64,000 bases of DNA from Barthelona sp. PCE (GCA_040285745.1 JAUFOR010000002.1:682001-746000), one strand, 5' to 3'. Positions 18,564-27,371 are shown, counted from the stretch's first letter. A program made the numbers and translations. The notes: a model not told the origin generated them from the letters alone.

Positions 18564-19151
18564 TTATTCAGTTATGGAATCGAGAGCTTGTTGAATTTTT
18601 TCTACTTCGATATACAAATTACGAAGTTCTTCATTGTTAAACTTAATCAACAACGGCTCATCGTCGTTAAACAAACTCATGACAGCCTTTGGTTCAGCTG
18701 ATTTGGAATTATAACTGGAAGAAACAATAGTCTGTAAGTTAAATAAACAATTCTCAACGTTATTAACTCCTGTGATCTTTGTAGTCTGTGCTAATGCTAC
18801 TAATTTATCTCTGTGTTCCTCAAAAGCTGAGCAAAGTGCTACACATTGACGTTCCTTTAATTCAAATCCTGATGCCTGAAGCTGCTCATATAGCTCCTCG
18901 CCATCCAGATTAAGGTATATGCTCTGCTGATATATATAGATAAGACCAGAAATGAGATCATGACCTAAACTCTGTGCGATATCAAGTGAATCAAAGAGAT
19001 CTAGTGTTTCCTGGTTGGATTCAAACGTGCTAAGCCCCTGTGAAAGCTCTTCACAAACGAATTTGGCGAGCAAATGTACCTTCTTTGATTTTAGAGTGCT
19101 CAATCCCTCTATGAAATTTTGGAACCGTTGTGTGTTAGGTACCAGACTCAT
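18564..19151 (-). CDS. COMM domain-containing protein-like
   Basis: A 195-residue protein. The first ~110 residues form helices (an HN-type domain); the C-terminal ~75 look like a COMM domain: a central strand region with NCLFNLQTIV, then SLFNDDEPLLIKF, ending in the helix NNEELRNLYIEVEKIQQALD that closes COMM domains. COMMD proteins form decamers with CCDC22/CCDC93 in the Commander complex, which recycles endosomal cargo. The start ATG at 19151 gives MSLVPNTQRF; an upstream in-frame alternative would overlap the neighbouring gene. The match is from pattern, so which COMMD is open. Confidence 0.65.
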   Translation of the reverse strand: MSLVPNTQRFQNFIEGLSTLKSKKVHLLAKFVCEELSQGLSTFESNQETLDLFDSLDIAQSLGHDLISGLIYIYQQSIYLNLDGEELYEQLQASGFELKERQCVALCSAFEEHRDKLVALAQTTKITGVNNVENCLFNLQTIVSSSYNSKSAEPKAVMSLFNDDEPLLIKFNNEELRNLYIEVEKIQQALDSITE

Positions 19152-19191
19152 TCTGCTGTACAAAAATTTATGAAATGGCAAAAAAAACAGT

Positions 19192-19779
19192 TTACAATGC
19201 ACTACCAAATGCACCAAAAAAAGCACATAAAATAAGCTCATTTGTGGATTTTTCTAAGTTGTCATACGGTATCTTAAGCATAGTAGCATACAAAATATAG
19301 CTACCCACAAAAGAAATTAGGAGAGTAATTGTAGATACAACTATCCACAATAAAAATGTCAATGCTAAAGAAAAAACCCCGGAAACAAAAAGAATTTTTA
19401 TCTTAGCACCACAGAACGTCATTGATGCAAAAGAATTCAATGAAAGGTAAGAGAATAATACAAGAGGCACGTTTGTGTCATAACTCCATGTGAACATGAG
19501 CCCCATCAGGCAGACTCCGATCCAACAAAATGCAAACATAACCCAATTAAGCCCCTCAACTGTACGCAAAATTGCTGCACTGACAAAAAAGGCAACAAAG
19601 ATTATTAAACTAGCCCAAAAGGCGCCATCGTGCTCCTCAATCCATCGGTCGCCGCTTGATCCCTGTGTTAACTGACCTAAAAGACAAACTACAGTAACCA
19701 AGCCAAAAAGCATCAATAACTTTAAAAAATATACCCTCAACTTGAATATTTCAAGATTTTTGAACTGATCAGCCCTCAT
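19192..19779 (-). CDS. TMBIM/LFG (Bax inhibitor-1-like) membrane protein
   Basis: A 195-residue protein with six or seven closely packed membrane segments. The spacing of these and the central stretch LSLNSFASMTFCGAKIKILF, followed by VSGVFSLALTFLLWIV, resemble the TMBIM/LFG family (human LFG reads LALTLFALQTKWDFT at this place). Family members are Ca2+ leak channels or pH sensors of the ER, Golgi or plasma membrane. The usual C-terminal Asp pair is not clear; the tail ends at the last membrane segment (FFGAFGSAL). It lies 40 bp upstream of the COMMD-like gene, same strand. Family placement is moderate. Confidence 0.6.
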   Translation of the reverse strand: MRADQFKNLEIFKLRVYFLKLLMLFGLVTVVCLLGQLTQGSSGDRWIEEHDGAFWASLIIFVAFFVSAAILRTVEGLNWVMFAFCWIGVCLMGLMFTWSYDTNVPLVLFSYLSLNSFASMTFCGAKIKILFVSGVFSLALTFLLWIVVSTITLLISFVGSYILYATMLKIPYDNLEKSTNELILCAFFGAFGSAL

Positions 19780-19846
19780 TTAAAAGAAAAACGTTTTAAA
19801 AACAAATACAGTATCTTCTTTCCATATATTTACATCTAATAGAGTA

Positions 19847-21496
19847 TTACCTACCAGAGATTACGGCTACAAGAGCCTCGTGCTTTGCGATAATGTGCTT
19901 TCCAAAAGAAAAACGACGTAACTGACCTAAAGATGGTTTTATAGCATCAACCAACCTTATCTGCCATATTCTAGGTAGTTGTTTGGCCACCTGTAGCATC
20001 TTTTGAATAACGTAATTCCCAAACGAATCCTTCATGATATAAACTAACACATTATCCGCGGCTACAAGATCTCTACGCATTCTAAAAATACGTTCCACCT
20101 CGCTCTCAGGCATGAGGATCTCCGTAAAGATAAGGGTGTTCTGACGCTGTGAAGCATTCAGTAACAAAACCTCAAGCACATTGGATGCGTACTTGTGAAC
20201 TGACAATTCCAGAAAAGTGCCTTTCAAAAGACCGACAATGCGTTCCCTGAGCACCTTGGAACAGGTCTGAATGATGTGTTGGCATACATAATTGCCGTAT
20301 TGATCACGTACGAAAAACATAAACTGAGCCATTATAATATCAACAATGAACTGGACTCTCTGCGCTGGCATCTTCTCGAGAAGACGCTGTATAACCCTGC
20401 AACCGTACGTGTGCGTTGCTAGGTCAACAATATGTGGCTCGACATGCTGCACAATAAATTCCAAATGGGGCACCGGTACCGTTTCTATTATTTTTTGTAT
20501 AACATGGTTGCCGTTCTGGTCATCAATGAGCTCCATGACATGCAAGTAGAGCTCCTGTATGATAGAAAGCTTCTCATCAATCGAAAGCACAGTCAGGCTC
20601 TTCTGTATTATTCTGCAGCCGTACACGTGCTTTGCAAGTGAAAGAACACGTCCACTGATGCACTCCATCATGGAAGAAGCCTCTTTAGGTGATGAAATCT
20701 CAAAAAACTTCTGAACAACATAATTCCCGAATGGATCAAGCATCAATTTCGGCATGACTTCCTTGATCTTTGCATAAAGTAGGGTACGAAGCTCTCCCTT
20801 AACATTGGGTGCGTGCTCCTGGATGAAACGAGATCCGAATTGATCCTTACATACTTCATCTAACGATGGAATGCACATTTCCAACTTCTTCATTGGATCG
20901 TCATTAATATTCAATTTCAGGTTAGTGAGAATGGCTGCAACACGCATTGCCTGGTCGGGCGTCGGCGCCCTATTCACAACAGACGCTGGAATGTAAGGGT
21001 TCGACTGCTTCAGTGCATCAGTGATCGATCTCTTCCTTACTGGCTCAGCAGCACGATATTCTTGTTTAGGAGGCATATAAGGTTTATATGTTGGCTCTGA
21101 GCCATCCAACTGCAAGTCTTCAAACTTCGGAGATTGAGATGGTGAAAAAGAACCATAAAAAGAATTTTTTGAAGTTGGTTGACCTGTGTGATTTGTATGA
21201 ATTAATGAATGGTCAGAATCAAAGGTTGAAAAGTCAGATAAAAAGTCAGTTGGGGTGTTTGCGAAAGGATATGCTCCAACTAGTTCAGAATTAGACGACA
21301 TTCCGGTCTTCATAAAAGAATTCGGTGGGAGTGCGGGGGCTGGCTTCGATACAGTCGGTACAGGACTGAAATCAAACTCGGGTACATCACTGGGTGCAGA
21401 AGCAAATGCAGAAATATTGGAACTTGGAGGTGCACTGCTTGTCCTCTCTCCCTGGCGCCTGAAAATACTCTTGTAGGGTTGACCATCAAATGACAT
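19847..21496 (-). CDS. Pumilio-family RNA-binding protein
   Basis: A 549-residue protein: a disordered Ser/Pro/Asn-rich N-terminus (~190 residues) and a C-terminal Pumilio homology domain with eight repeats. The RNA-facing triplets can be read in order: R1 SRFIQ, R2 NYVVQ, R3 CRIIQ, R4 NHVIQ, R5 CRVIQ, R6 NYVCQ, R7 SNVLE, R8 NYVIQ. These are the same as in human/fly Pumilio, so the predicted target is 5'-UGUANAUA-3'. PUF proteins repress or localise mRNAs through 3' UTR sites. The ATG at 21496 is the first in frame. A CAAGGTAAAT motif lies just upstream in its leader. Confidence 0.95.
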   Translation of the reverse strand: MSFDGQPYKSIFRRQGERTSSAPPSSNISAFASAPSDVPEFDFSPVPTVSKPAPALPPNSFMKTGMSSNSELVGAYPFANTPTDFLSDFSTFDSDHSLIHTNHTGQPTSKNSFYGSFSPSQSPKFEDLQLDGSEPTYKPYMPPKQEYRAAEPVRKRSITDALKQSNPYIPASVVNRAPTPDQAMRVAAILTNLKLNINDDPMKKLEMCIPSLDEVCKDQFGSRFIQEHAPNVKGELRTLLYAKIKEVMPKLMLDPFGNYVVQKFFEISSPKEASSMMECISGRVLSLAKHVYGCRIIQKSLTVLSIDEKLSIIQELYLHVMELIDDQNGNHVIQKIIETVPVPHLEFIVQHVEPHIVDLATHTYGCRVIQRLLEKMPAQRVQFIVDIIMAQFMFFVRDQYGNYVCQHIIQTCSKVLRERIVGLLKGTFLELSVHKYASNVLEVLLLNASQRQNTLIFTEILMPESEVERIFRMRRDLVAADNVLVYIMKDSFGNYVIQKMLQVAKQLPRIWQIRLVDAIKPSLGQLRRFSFGKHIIAKHEALVAVISGR

Positions 21497-21679
21497 TGGT
21501 GTATTTACCTTGTAAAGAGAAAAAAAGGAAAAACCACCGATTCTGCATTTTCAAAGTTGCGGATCTTGGCATATAGATGTTCTGTTCAGGTGAGTCGTGT
21601 TTACCAAAGTATAATCCAGATCAACCTGTTATACGTTTATTTCCACTTATTGAATTCTCTTGGGATACAGTTTAAAAAG

Positions 21680-22285
21680 ATGAGCATTTTTGACCGTTTA
21701 TCGAACCCGAATAACTTCACAGGGATGTATAAGCAGCGTTTCAGACCAGAAAACGATGAGAAAGAAGCTGTACATGATCTTTCTGAGATTCTCAGGACGC
21801 CAACCCCTAAAAAACGCAACTCAAGGAAACGTGTGAAGTCTGCGACCCCAAAGACACGAGTGTATCCGGTACGCTCACCAAAAAGAATCACCCCTGCAAG
21901 AGATCGTCCAGAAAATAGTATTTTTGACAGATTAAGCAATCCTCATACATTTACAGGAACGCACAGCGTCGACAGAAAGCCAAGGCCAAAGGCTGTACAT
22001 GACCTAAGCGCAATTATGCGACCAGATTTTAAAACACCGTCTAAAGTAAGAGAACGACGTCGTAGGGAACCTAAAAAGCCTGATATCTGGCTAACAAAGC
22101 CCGAAGTACCACAAGATTCTGTTTTTAGTCGCTTAACGGATCACAAAACTTATAATTCTACCCATAAGCACAGATTTGATCGAAGTGGTAAAGGACGTGG
22201 TAAAATAGGCCGTGTGACGGAAAATGGAGCTGTACACCACCTATCTCAAATTACTAGAACATATCTAGGTAAGAACAAAATGTAA
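21680..22285 (+). CDS. protein with three p25-alpha/TPPP C-terminal motifs
   Basis: A 201-residue basic protein with three copies of one motif, at residues ~2-40, ~80-115 and ~150-195: SIFDRLSNPNNFTG, SIFDRLSNPHTFTGTH and SVFSRLTDHKTYNSTHKHRF. Each is followed by a basic linker and AVH(D/H)LS(x)I. The last copy continues FDRSGKGRGKIGRV, which is nearly the conserved C-terminus of tubulin polymerisation-promoting protein (TPPP/p25-alpha). The folded p25-alpha core is absent. TPPP-type proteins bind and bundle microtubules and occur in flagellates, so a flagellar or cytoskeletal role is likely. The ATG at 21680 is chosen because it starts the first motif. A CAGGTGAGT lies 90 bp upstream. Confidence 0.82.
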   Translation: MSIFDRLSNPNNFTGMYKQRFRPENDEKEAVHDLSEILRTPTPKKRNSRKRVKSATPKTRVYPVRSPKRITPARDRPENSIFDRLSNPHTFTGTHSVDRKPRPKAVHDLSAIMRPDFKTPSKVRERRRREPKKPDIWLTKPEVPQDSVFSRLTDHKTYNSTHKHRFDRSGKGRGKIGRVTENGAVHHLSQITRTYLGKNKM

Positions 22286-23620
22286 AAATGTAATATTCTA
22301 ATTTTTAAGCTTGGATTGGAAAGATTTCAAGAAATGACTTTACCATGGCTGATTTCACTCGGGTCATGTTTACTGACAGATATCTAGTTGGATGGCGTGA
22401 ATAAGTTCCTAAGATCAAGGTCGGGGTAATTGAGATCCCACCCTAAAAAATTGTAAAAAAAGAGAAATCTGAAATGTACGATAAAGGAGGTAATTCGGAC
22501 AGCACATTCATGAGTCACAGATTCACTCTGCCATGAGTTCCGTCAACCACATGCTTCCATCATTCAACAATTCACTCTGAAAAAAGCGTTCTATCAGGAT
22601 TCGAATTGAATACCTTCGCTTTCAACCAATTTTCAAAAAAAACCATACCGATCCAGCTCTGACGAGAGAGAAATGACCTTTAAAAAAATAAGTACAGTAA
22701 GCACACTGTATAGTTGCAAAAGAAAATTTCAAAAAGTACACCCGGGGGGAATCGAACCCCCGGCACATGGATGGCAACCATGAGTTTTACCACTAAACTA
22801 CAGGCGTGTACGGAAATGAACTATACATTCTTTTTAATGTTTAATTTACTTTGACATTTTTTTGAAGAAAATCAAGAGAATATTTTGTTAAGGTAAATTT
22901 GTATTTCAATAACATCTATGATGTTTTCAAAGGAGGTTCAGTTAAGGGCAAAATTTTATTCGGTACATTTAAATTTAAAAAAAAATTAGTGAAAAAAATC
23001 TTCATATTAAAGAAATTTTTGCTATTTAATTGAATAAATAAAAATAACTAACCTTAAAATAACTAAATACCCAAATAAAGATGAAATAAAATGAAATAGT
23101 GTTCATATTTTTCCATTATATAATAATTTTTTAAGCAGGCAAACATTGAAAAAGCAATTAAGTAATTTTGAGTCGAAAAGTAAATGTAACACGAATAAAA
23201 AATTACTTTATCACAGTTAATTATTGGAATATCAAAACAAATTTGAGTATAAAAAAATTTTGTTCATTTCCACAAAACTCTGATTAAAAGCTTTGTAAGA
23301 ATTTTTTTGCACGTTATTTGCGATATGTCGCCCACACGACTTTTCTTACAAATGTTGCAATATATCAACCAGATTCTTTTTTTTTTTAAGCAGTTTATGA
23401 TTCAAATGAAAGAAAAAATCTTTGATAATTTGCTTTTAACGAATATTATAAAAGAAAACATTATATTTTGCAACCATTTTGTGGAAGAGTCATATTGTAG
23501 ATCAAACAGGTTTGTGGAAACTCAATTTTTATTTAAATAGTTGTCAAACTCATTCATAAATGAAATAGAAACACCTATACATTATAAATTTATTCTTATA
23601 TAAAGGTAAAGCAGGATGTT
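22286..23620. other. long AT-rich gap with one tRNA
   Basis: About 1.3 kb, the least gene-dense part of the window. It holds the tRNA-Gly at 22737-22807. The first 400 bp (22300-22700) are less AT-rich and more complex than the rest and could hide a non-coding RNA, but no known RNA family is recognised. 22850-23620 is dominated by A and T runs; a 70-odd codon frame at about 23325-23540 is rich in Phe/Ile/Asn and is probably chance. Confidence 0.5.
22737..22807 (-). tRNA. tRNA-Gly (anticodon GCC)
   Basis: A 71-nt cloverleaf on the minus strand, without an intron. Acceptor ACGCCTG pairs with CGGGTGT (two G-U pairs); D stem GTTT/AAAC with loop AGTGGTA; anticodon stem CATGG/CCATG with loop TTGCCAT giving anticodon GCC; four-base variable loop; T stem GGGGG/CCCCC with loop TTCGATT; discriminator A. 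The internal promoter elements (box A TAGTTTAGTGG, box B GGTTCGATTCC) are intact. No CCA is encoded, as usual for eukaryotes. Confidence 0.96.
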
Positions 23621-23624
23621 ATGA

Positions 23625-24248
23625 TTATTCTTTCCTTTTCCAAGTGTTTTCACACACCAACTTTGTAATATTATCATCACCTCACCACTTTCAAGGAGAA
23701 GACGGCAGTTAGATGTTCCTAGACGCAGAGTTAGCCATACCAAAGAATTATCTATCCCAAAGCGTCATAGTGGTGCCGTATATACAAAAGAAAGGGTACA
23801 AAAGCGGCTAGAGGAATCATCCAAATTCTCCCTTGGAACCATATTTGACGTGAAGAGCTTTAGCACACAGTATTCCCCAAATTCACCGAAATCTCGACAT
23901 CCCCTTGCCCATATTGGGTTTTCAGGAGTTCCAACACTGAAAAACAGGCCTCCAACGCCTGTTTTTATGGATGTAAGCTCAAGGGAGATGACACCAAAGA
24001 ATTCCAAATTAGATATGTCTCCTTCAACTTCTTTGAAGCAATTGAACCCCAATTACATGGCATTTACGACCCCTGAGCCGTGGAGCGATGCCTCAAGCGC
24101 CTCTATTGAAGAACTTTCAACGGATGAAGAGTTTGAATCTTATAAAACGGAAGACATGGTCTTAACAACACCTAGAACATGTAATAGTTTGTATTTTTTT
24201 AAGGAAATGTCTGATTCGTTAAAGAATATTTTGATAGAAGAGTTATAG
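23625..24248 (+). CDS. SP/TP-rich hypothetical protein, 5' end unresolved
   Basis: The reading frame is open from 23625 to the stop at 24246-24248 and looks coding (low codon bias but no stops in 207 codons). Its content is basic at first (RRRRQLDVPRRR), then dense in Ser-Pro and Thr-Pro sites: SPNSPKS, PPTPVF, MTPKNS, MSPSTS, FTTPEP, LTTPRT. These are consensus sites for CDK or MAP kinases, so a phosphoregulated disordered protein is likely. The first in-frame ATG is only at 23967, which would discard convincing sequence. A short 5' exon is therefore suspected: for example ATG 23621 to 23643 joined to 23696 keeps the frame, but its GTGTTT donor is poor. Function unknown. It converges on ASF1 with 19 bp between stops. 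Confidence 0.55.
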   Translation, partial: LFFPFPSVFTHQLCNIIITSPLSRRRRQLDVPRRRVSHTKELSIPKRHSGAVYTKERVQKRLEESSKFSLGTIFDVKSFSTQYSPNSPKSRHPLAHIGFSGVPTLKNRPPTPVFMDVSSREMTPKNSKLDMSPSTSLKQLNPNYMAFTTPEPWSDASSASIEELSTDEEFESYKTEDMVLTTPRTCNSLYFFKEMSDSLKNILIEEL

Positions 24249-24267
24249 ATCTTTAAAAAAAAATACA

Positions 24268-24756
24268 TTATTTATTCCATTCGATGGGAAAATAGTTACA
24301 ATGACTTTTATCTACTGTAATATTGCGAATCATGTTCTCAAAGTTGAGTTCATCAGGTAAATTTATATCCATACTTGTTAATTCCTCATCATCTAAAAAA
24401 TACCTAGTTGATACAAGGAAACCTAATGAAGCAAACATATCTTCATTGTAAACCATCTGAATATTGAGCCCTATGACGCCCAGCGCATCAAAAAGATCAA
24501 ATTTGTTTTCTGAGAAATCGAAATCTTCTGTTTCGATTGGAATACTGTATATACCTCGTTCTATTCCTTCTGGTAGGCTGATCTCGTCAAATACGTACTC
24601 TTTATCACCTATAATATAACAACACTTGATATCAACGTAACTTTCCAAGTCATTGTGTACTTCTAAGTCTAATTGAAATGCAAGACCTTCAGAAAGGGCT
24701 GCTTTGTGGTTTTCGAAACTTATATCTCGAATGATTATCCAAGAATCTGCTGACAT
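24268..24756 (-). CDS. ASF1: histone chaperone ASF1
   Basis: A 162-residue protein covering just the conserved immunoglobulin-like ASF1 core, which binds H3-H4 dimers during replication-coupled and independent nucleosome assembly. It reads ISFENHKAALSEGLAFQLDL at the start and ends RNITVDKSHCNYFPIEW, equivalent to the RNIL(A/E)xKPRVTRFxIxW end of yeast and human ASF1. The acidic tail found in yeast is absent. The usual LxxxYVGSA strand is LESYVDIKCCYIIGDKEYVFDEI here, so the core is divergent. Only 36 bp separate its start from the divergent next gene, so the two must share a tiny promoter. Confidence 0.88.
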   Translation of the reverse strand: MSADSWIIIRDISFENHKAALSEGLAFQLDLEVHNDLESYVDIKCCYIIGDKEYVFDEISLPEGIERGIYSIPIETEDFDFSENKFDLFDALGVIGLNIQMVYNEDMFASLGFLVSTRYFLDDEELTSMDINLPDELNFENMIRNITVDKSHCNYFPIEWNK

Positions 24757-24792
24757 TGTTGAAAAGGGAAAGTTTCGTTTTTACAAGTTGCA

Positions 24793-25296
24793 ATGGAAAC
24801 TAAACTACTTTGGGAGGGCAATGTTTCGTGCATGTTTCCTCCGAACTCGGTATTAGCATGTGAATTTATTCCAGAAACACCACCAAACCAGGAAGTTGTC
24901 CTTACACAGTATGGTACTACACAAACCGATCGCATAATGACACTGTTTGAGATATGCGGGCACCAAAACGATGCTATAGATGTGGTTAAATCTAACTATT
25001 GGTTTGAAACTTGTCGTTTTGCTAATGTTCCTGTTGATACCAAGTTTTCTGACGCTGAGTTCACAGCAAAGGTGATATGTGACCGTCTTAGCTTTAAATT
25101 TGATTCATCATTCGCAATAATGTCGAACCTTGATGTTGAAATGCATTGTTGTACAATGGTTTTGCGTTCTGAGTCTTCAAATCTTGATCTTTTTATTGCT
25201 TCAGCATCTCATTCACGAGAAAAAGTTATAGAAACAATGACTACGGTTTGTGAAACAGTCAGAATTGAAGACGGTGCATTTTTAGGTATCAATTAG
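24793..25296 (+). CDS. hypothetical small protein
   Basis: A 167-residue soluble protein with alternating strands and helices, Cys-rich for its size, with no signal peptide or membrane segment. No family is recognised. The start ATG at 24793 is 36 bp from the ASF1 start on the other strand. Its last 15 bases, including the stop, overlap the end of the opposing membrane-protein gene. Confidence 0.7.
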   Translation: METKLLWEGNVSCMFPPNSVLACEFIPETPPNQEVVLTQYGTTQTDRIMTLFEICGHQNDAIDVVKSNYWFETCRFANVPVDTKFSDAEFTAKVICDRLSFKFDSSFAIMSNLDVEMHCCTMVLRSESSNLDLFIASASHSREKVIETMTTVCETVRIEDGAFLGIN

Positions 25297-25722
25297 CTGC
25301 ATACGGTGCAAAAACACCTGCCCAACGTGTCTGTAGGCCTGGCAAAGTATCTCAATGGAGGGGTTTCTTTTTTTATGTTTGAGAATTATTATTGTGAGCG
25401 TTTGTACACCTGCAATACCTATTACAGCAAACATAAGCCACAATGGCCAAGAGCTGTGAACGTCAGGCTCAGCTTGAACAGGGCCAAGCTGGTTGGGAAC
25501 AAGTTTTCTTGGAGTGAGAGTACCATAGTAAATTTTGAAATGCGGTTTATAGTTGGTTTTGTAACTGACAGGTGTTGTTATGAATGAATAGTTTTTGAAG
25601 CTAGAGTATCCTAATGAAGCAGGATGTACTTTCATGACGATTATGTTCTCCTGGTTGAGTTTTAACCCTATACAAAAGCTAAAAGTCACAAAAATCAAGG
25701 CCAAACCCAAAAACTTAACCAT
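25282..25722 (-). CDS. small type I membrane protein, unknown
   Basis: A 146-residue protein with an N-terminal hydrophobic segment that looks like a cleavable signal peptide (residues ~3-20), a ~70-residue lumenal or extracellular part with one NYS glycosylation site, one membrane span (LWLMFAVIGIAGVQTLTIIIL, ~95-115) and a basic cytoplasmic tail. The family is not recognised; it resembles small accessory subunits of ER complexes. It overlaps the preceding gene's 3' end by 15 bp. Confidence 0.7.
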   Translation of the reverse strand: MVKFLGLALIFVTFSFCIGLKLNQENIIVMKVHPASLGYSSFKNYSFITTPVSYKTNYKPHFKIYYGTLTPRKLVPNQLGPVQAEPDVHSSWPLWLMFAVIGIAGVQTLTIIILKHKKRNPSIEILCQAYRHVGQVFLHRMQLIDT

Positions 25723-25904
25723 TGTTGCAAAAAGGAATGGAAAAATGAAAGCAGGTTTTTTTCGCTCCTCATTCTTACTTTACTTTTCTAAAATTAAGTT
25801 ATAAAATATCTTTTAAAGTGGAATAGTAGGAGAATTATTGTGAATGTTTTTTTTAAAGTTTTGTTTTCCAAATTACCATCCTTAACACTGTTGAACACTG
25901 CAAA

Positions 25905-27371
25905 ATGCAGGATCAAAGGAAGAGAACTGCGTCAGATAGGGCAAAAGTTGAGCTGATAACGGAGGAACCGAAGGAAGCATCACTCACCACCAAACTTTCC
26001 AAGTACTACAGAAATTCGTTCCCATATAACAGCTATTTCCGATGGCTCAGCCACCAGGAGGTTCCTGAACAGGGAGAAGATGTTGCTACACTTTGGACAC
26101 ATCGAGAGTTTGCATTTGCAAGCCAGGATAACGCTGGTACTGAGATATTCTCTCGTTATCGTTCGTTTCCCACGATAGCCGCGTTCAGGGAGTCTGTTAT
26201 TAAGAGAACACCAATTCGAATAGAGGTTGGTCCTGAGTATAACCTGGAGCCACGATTGCGTAAGAAAAGCGTTGCATTCATGGAGAACCTCACAGCAGTG
26301 CAGCGCGAGTTTGTGGTTGATCTTGATTTCGATGATTACGATGATGTAAGACCATGTGAGTGTAAGGGAGCGACTTTTTGTTACTCATGTTGGCGGCTGA
26401 TGATTGTCGCCGTCCAGGTCCTTACAGACATCTTAAAGAGACAGTATGGATGCTCGCATATCCTTTGGGTGTACTCTGGACGCCGTGGTCTGCATTGTTG
26501 GGTAAGTGACCCGCATATGCTTGATTTGCCGAACACAGTGAGAGCTGCGTTAATTCGTTCTCTTTCCCTCTGTGCGAGGCGCAGGGGCACCATGTTCACC
26601 GGAGGGATGCTTCCTGACCTCGAGGTGATATGGAGACTGCATCTAATGAAAACATTCATGCAGTTCTGTCAGGACGAACGTAATGATGGAGATATTAGGT
26701 TCTTACAGAAGCCTTCATCGCTGCAAGTGTTGGCTGAAATTCTTCCAGGCGACTTTGGTGATCGGTTCTTGCAGGAACTTCCCAGCGCATTGGGAAGTCT
26801 ACAGATTTTCAAGAACTACTCCAATTTTGTCAAGCGAACATTCAGTAATCAGAAGACACAGATCGCATACATCGCCGAGGCGGTGTTCAGATTCACGTTC
26901 CCCAGGCCAGATCTTAACGTATCGAAGGATCTTAATCATTTACTGAAATCTCCCTTCGTTATTCACCCCAAAACGGGTAATATATGTACACCGGTACCGC
27001 CAGAGCGTCTGGAGGACTTTGAGCCGTACGTGACGCTTGATACAAAGCTTGATAGCGAGAAACTTTATCCAGTCAATCTTGATGACCATGATTATGAAGA
27101 AAAGTTGACTGTTTACACCGAGTTCTTTACAAGATACACGGAAAAGCTTCTTGAAATCGAGCATGTAGGCATTAAACAGAGACAGGAGGAGCATCATGAG
27201 CGCAAGAAAGAGTTTTTCGAGCAGCTTGAACTGAAGAGGCAACAAATTGCGCAATCTTCAGCTTCATTTGTTAATAACCACGAAACAAGGACGCTCGTTG
27301 TTGATGAGATTGAGAAAAAACTGAATACGTTGAATATGCAGCGCCGCAGGTATATTAAGGTCAAGAAATAG
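25905..27371 (+). CDS. PRIM1: DNA primase small (catalytic) subunit
   Basis: Catalytic subunit of the DNA polymerase alpha-primase complex, which makes RNA primers. At 488 residues it is slightly longer than the human 420. Clear motifs: KLSKYYRNSFPYNSYFRWL at the N-terminus, the metal-binding acidic motif EFVVDLDFDDYDDVR (~residue 140), the zinc-binding cysteines CECKGATFCYSCW (~150), and LWVYSGRRGLHCWVSD (~185), the family hallmark. After ~390 there is a basic coiled-coil extension (ERKKEFFEQLELKRQQ) ending RRRYIKVKK, not usual for the family. The ATG at 25905 is the first in frame. Its last 11 bases overlap the end of the opposing MFS gene. Confidence 0.95.
   Translation: MQDQRKRTASDRAKVELITEEPKEASLTTKLSKYYRNSFPYNSYFRWLSHQEVPEQGEDVATLWTHREFAFASQDNAGTEIFSRYRSFPTIAAFRESVIKRTPIRIEVGPEYNLEPRLRKKSVAFMENLTAVQREFVVDLDFDDYDDVRPCECKGATFCYSCWRLMIVAVQVLTDILKRQYGCSHILWVYSGRRGLHCWVSDPHMLDLPNTVRAALIRSLSLCARRRGTMFTGGMLPDLEVIWRLHLMKTFMQFCQDERNDGDIRFLQKPSSLQVLAEILPGDFGDRFLQELPSALGSLQIFKNYSNFVKRTFSNQKTQIAYIAEAVFRFTFPRPDLNVSKDLNHLLKSPFVIHPKTGNICTPVPPERLEDFEPYVTLDTKLDSEKLYPVNLDDHDYEEKLTVYTEFFTRYTEKLLEIEHVGIKQRQEEHHERKKEFFEQLELKRQQIAQSSASFVNNHETRTLVVDEIEKKLNTLNMQRRRYIKVKK

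Noticed and set aside
22410-22430. U2 snRNA-like CTAAGATCAAG
   Set aside because: The GUAGUA branch-recognition sequence that must follow is absent, as are the Sm site and 5' stem, so this is probably a chance match.
23325-23540. A 70-odd codon plus-strand frame in the AT-rich gap
   Set aside because: Phe/Ile/Asn-rich as random AT-rich DNA would give, no domain, start codon in poor context.
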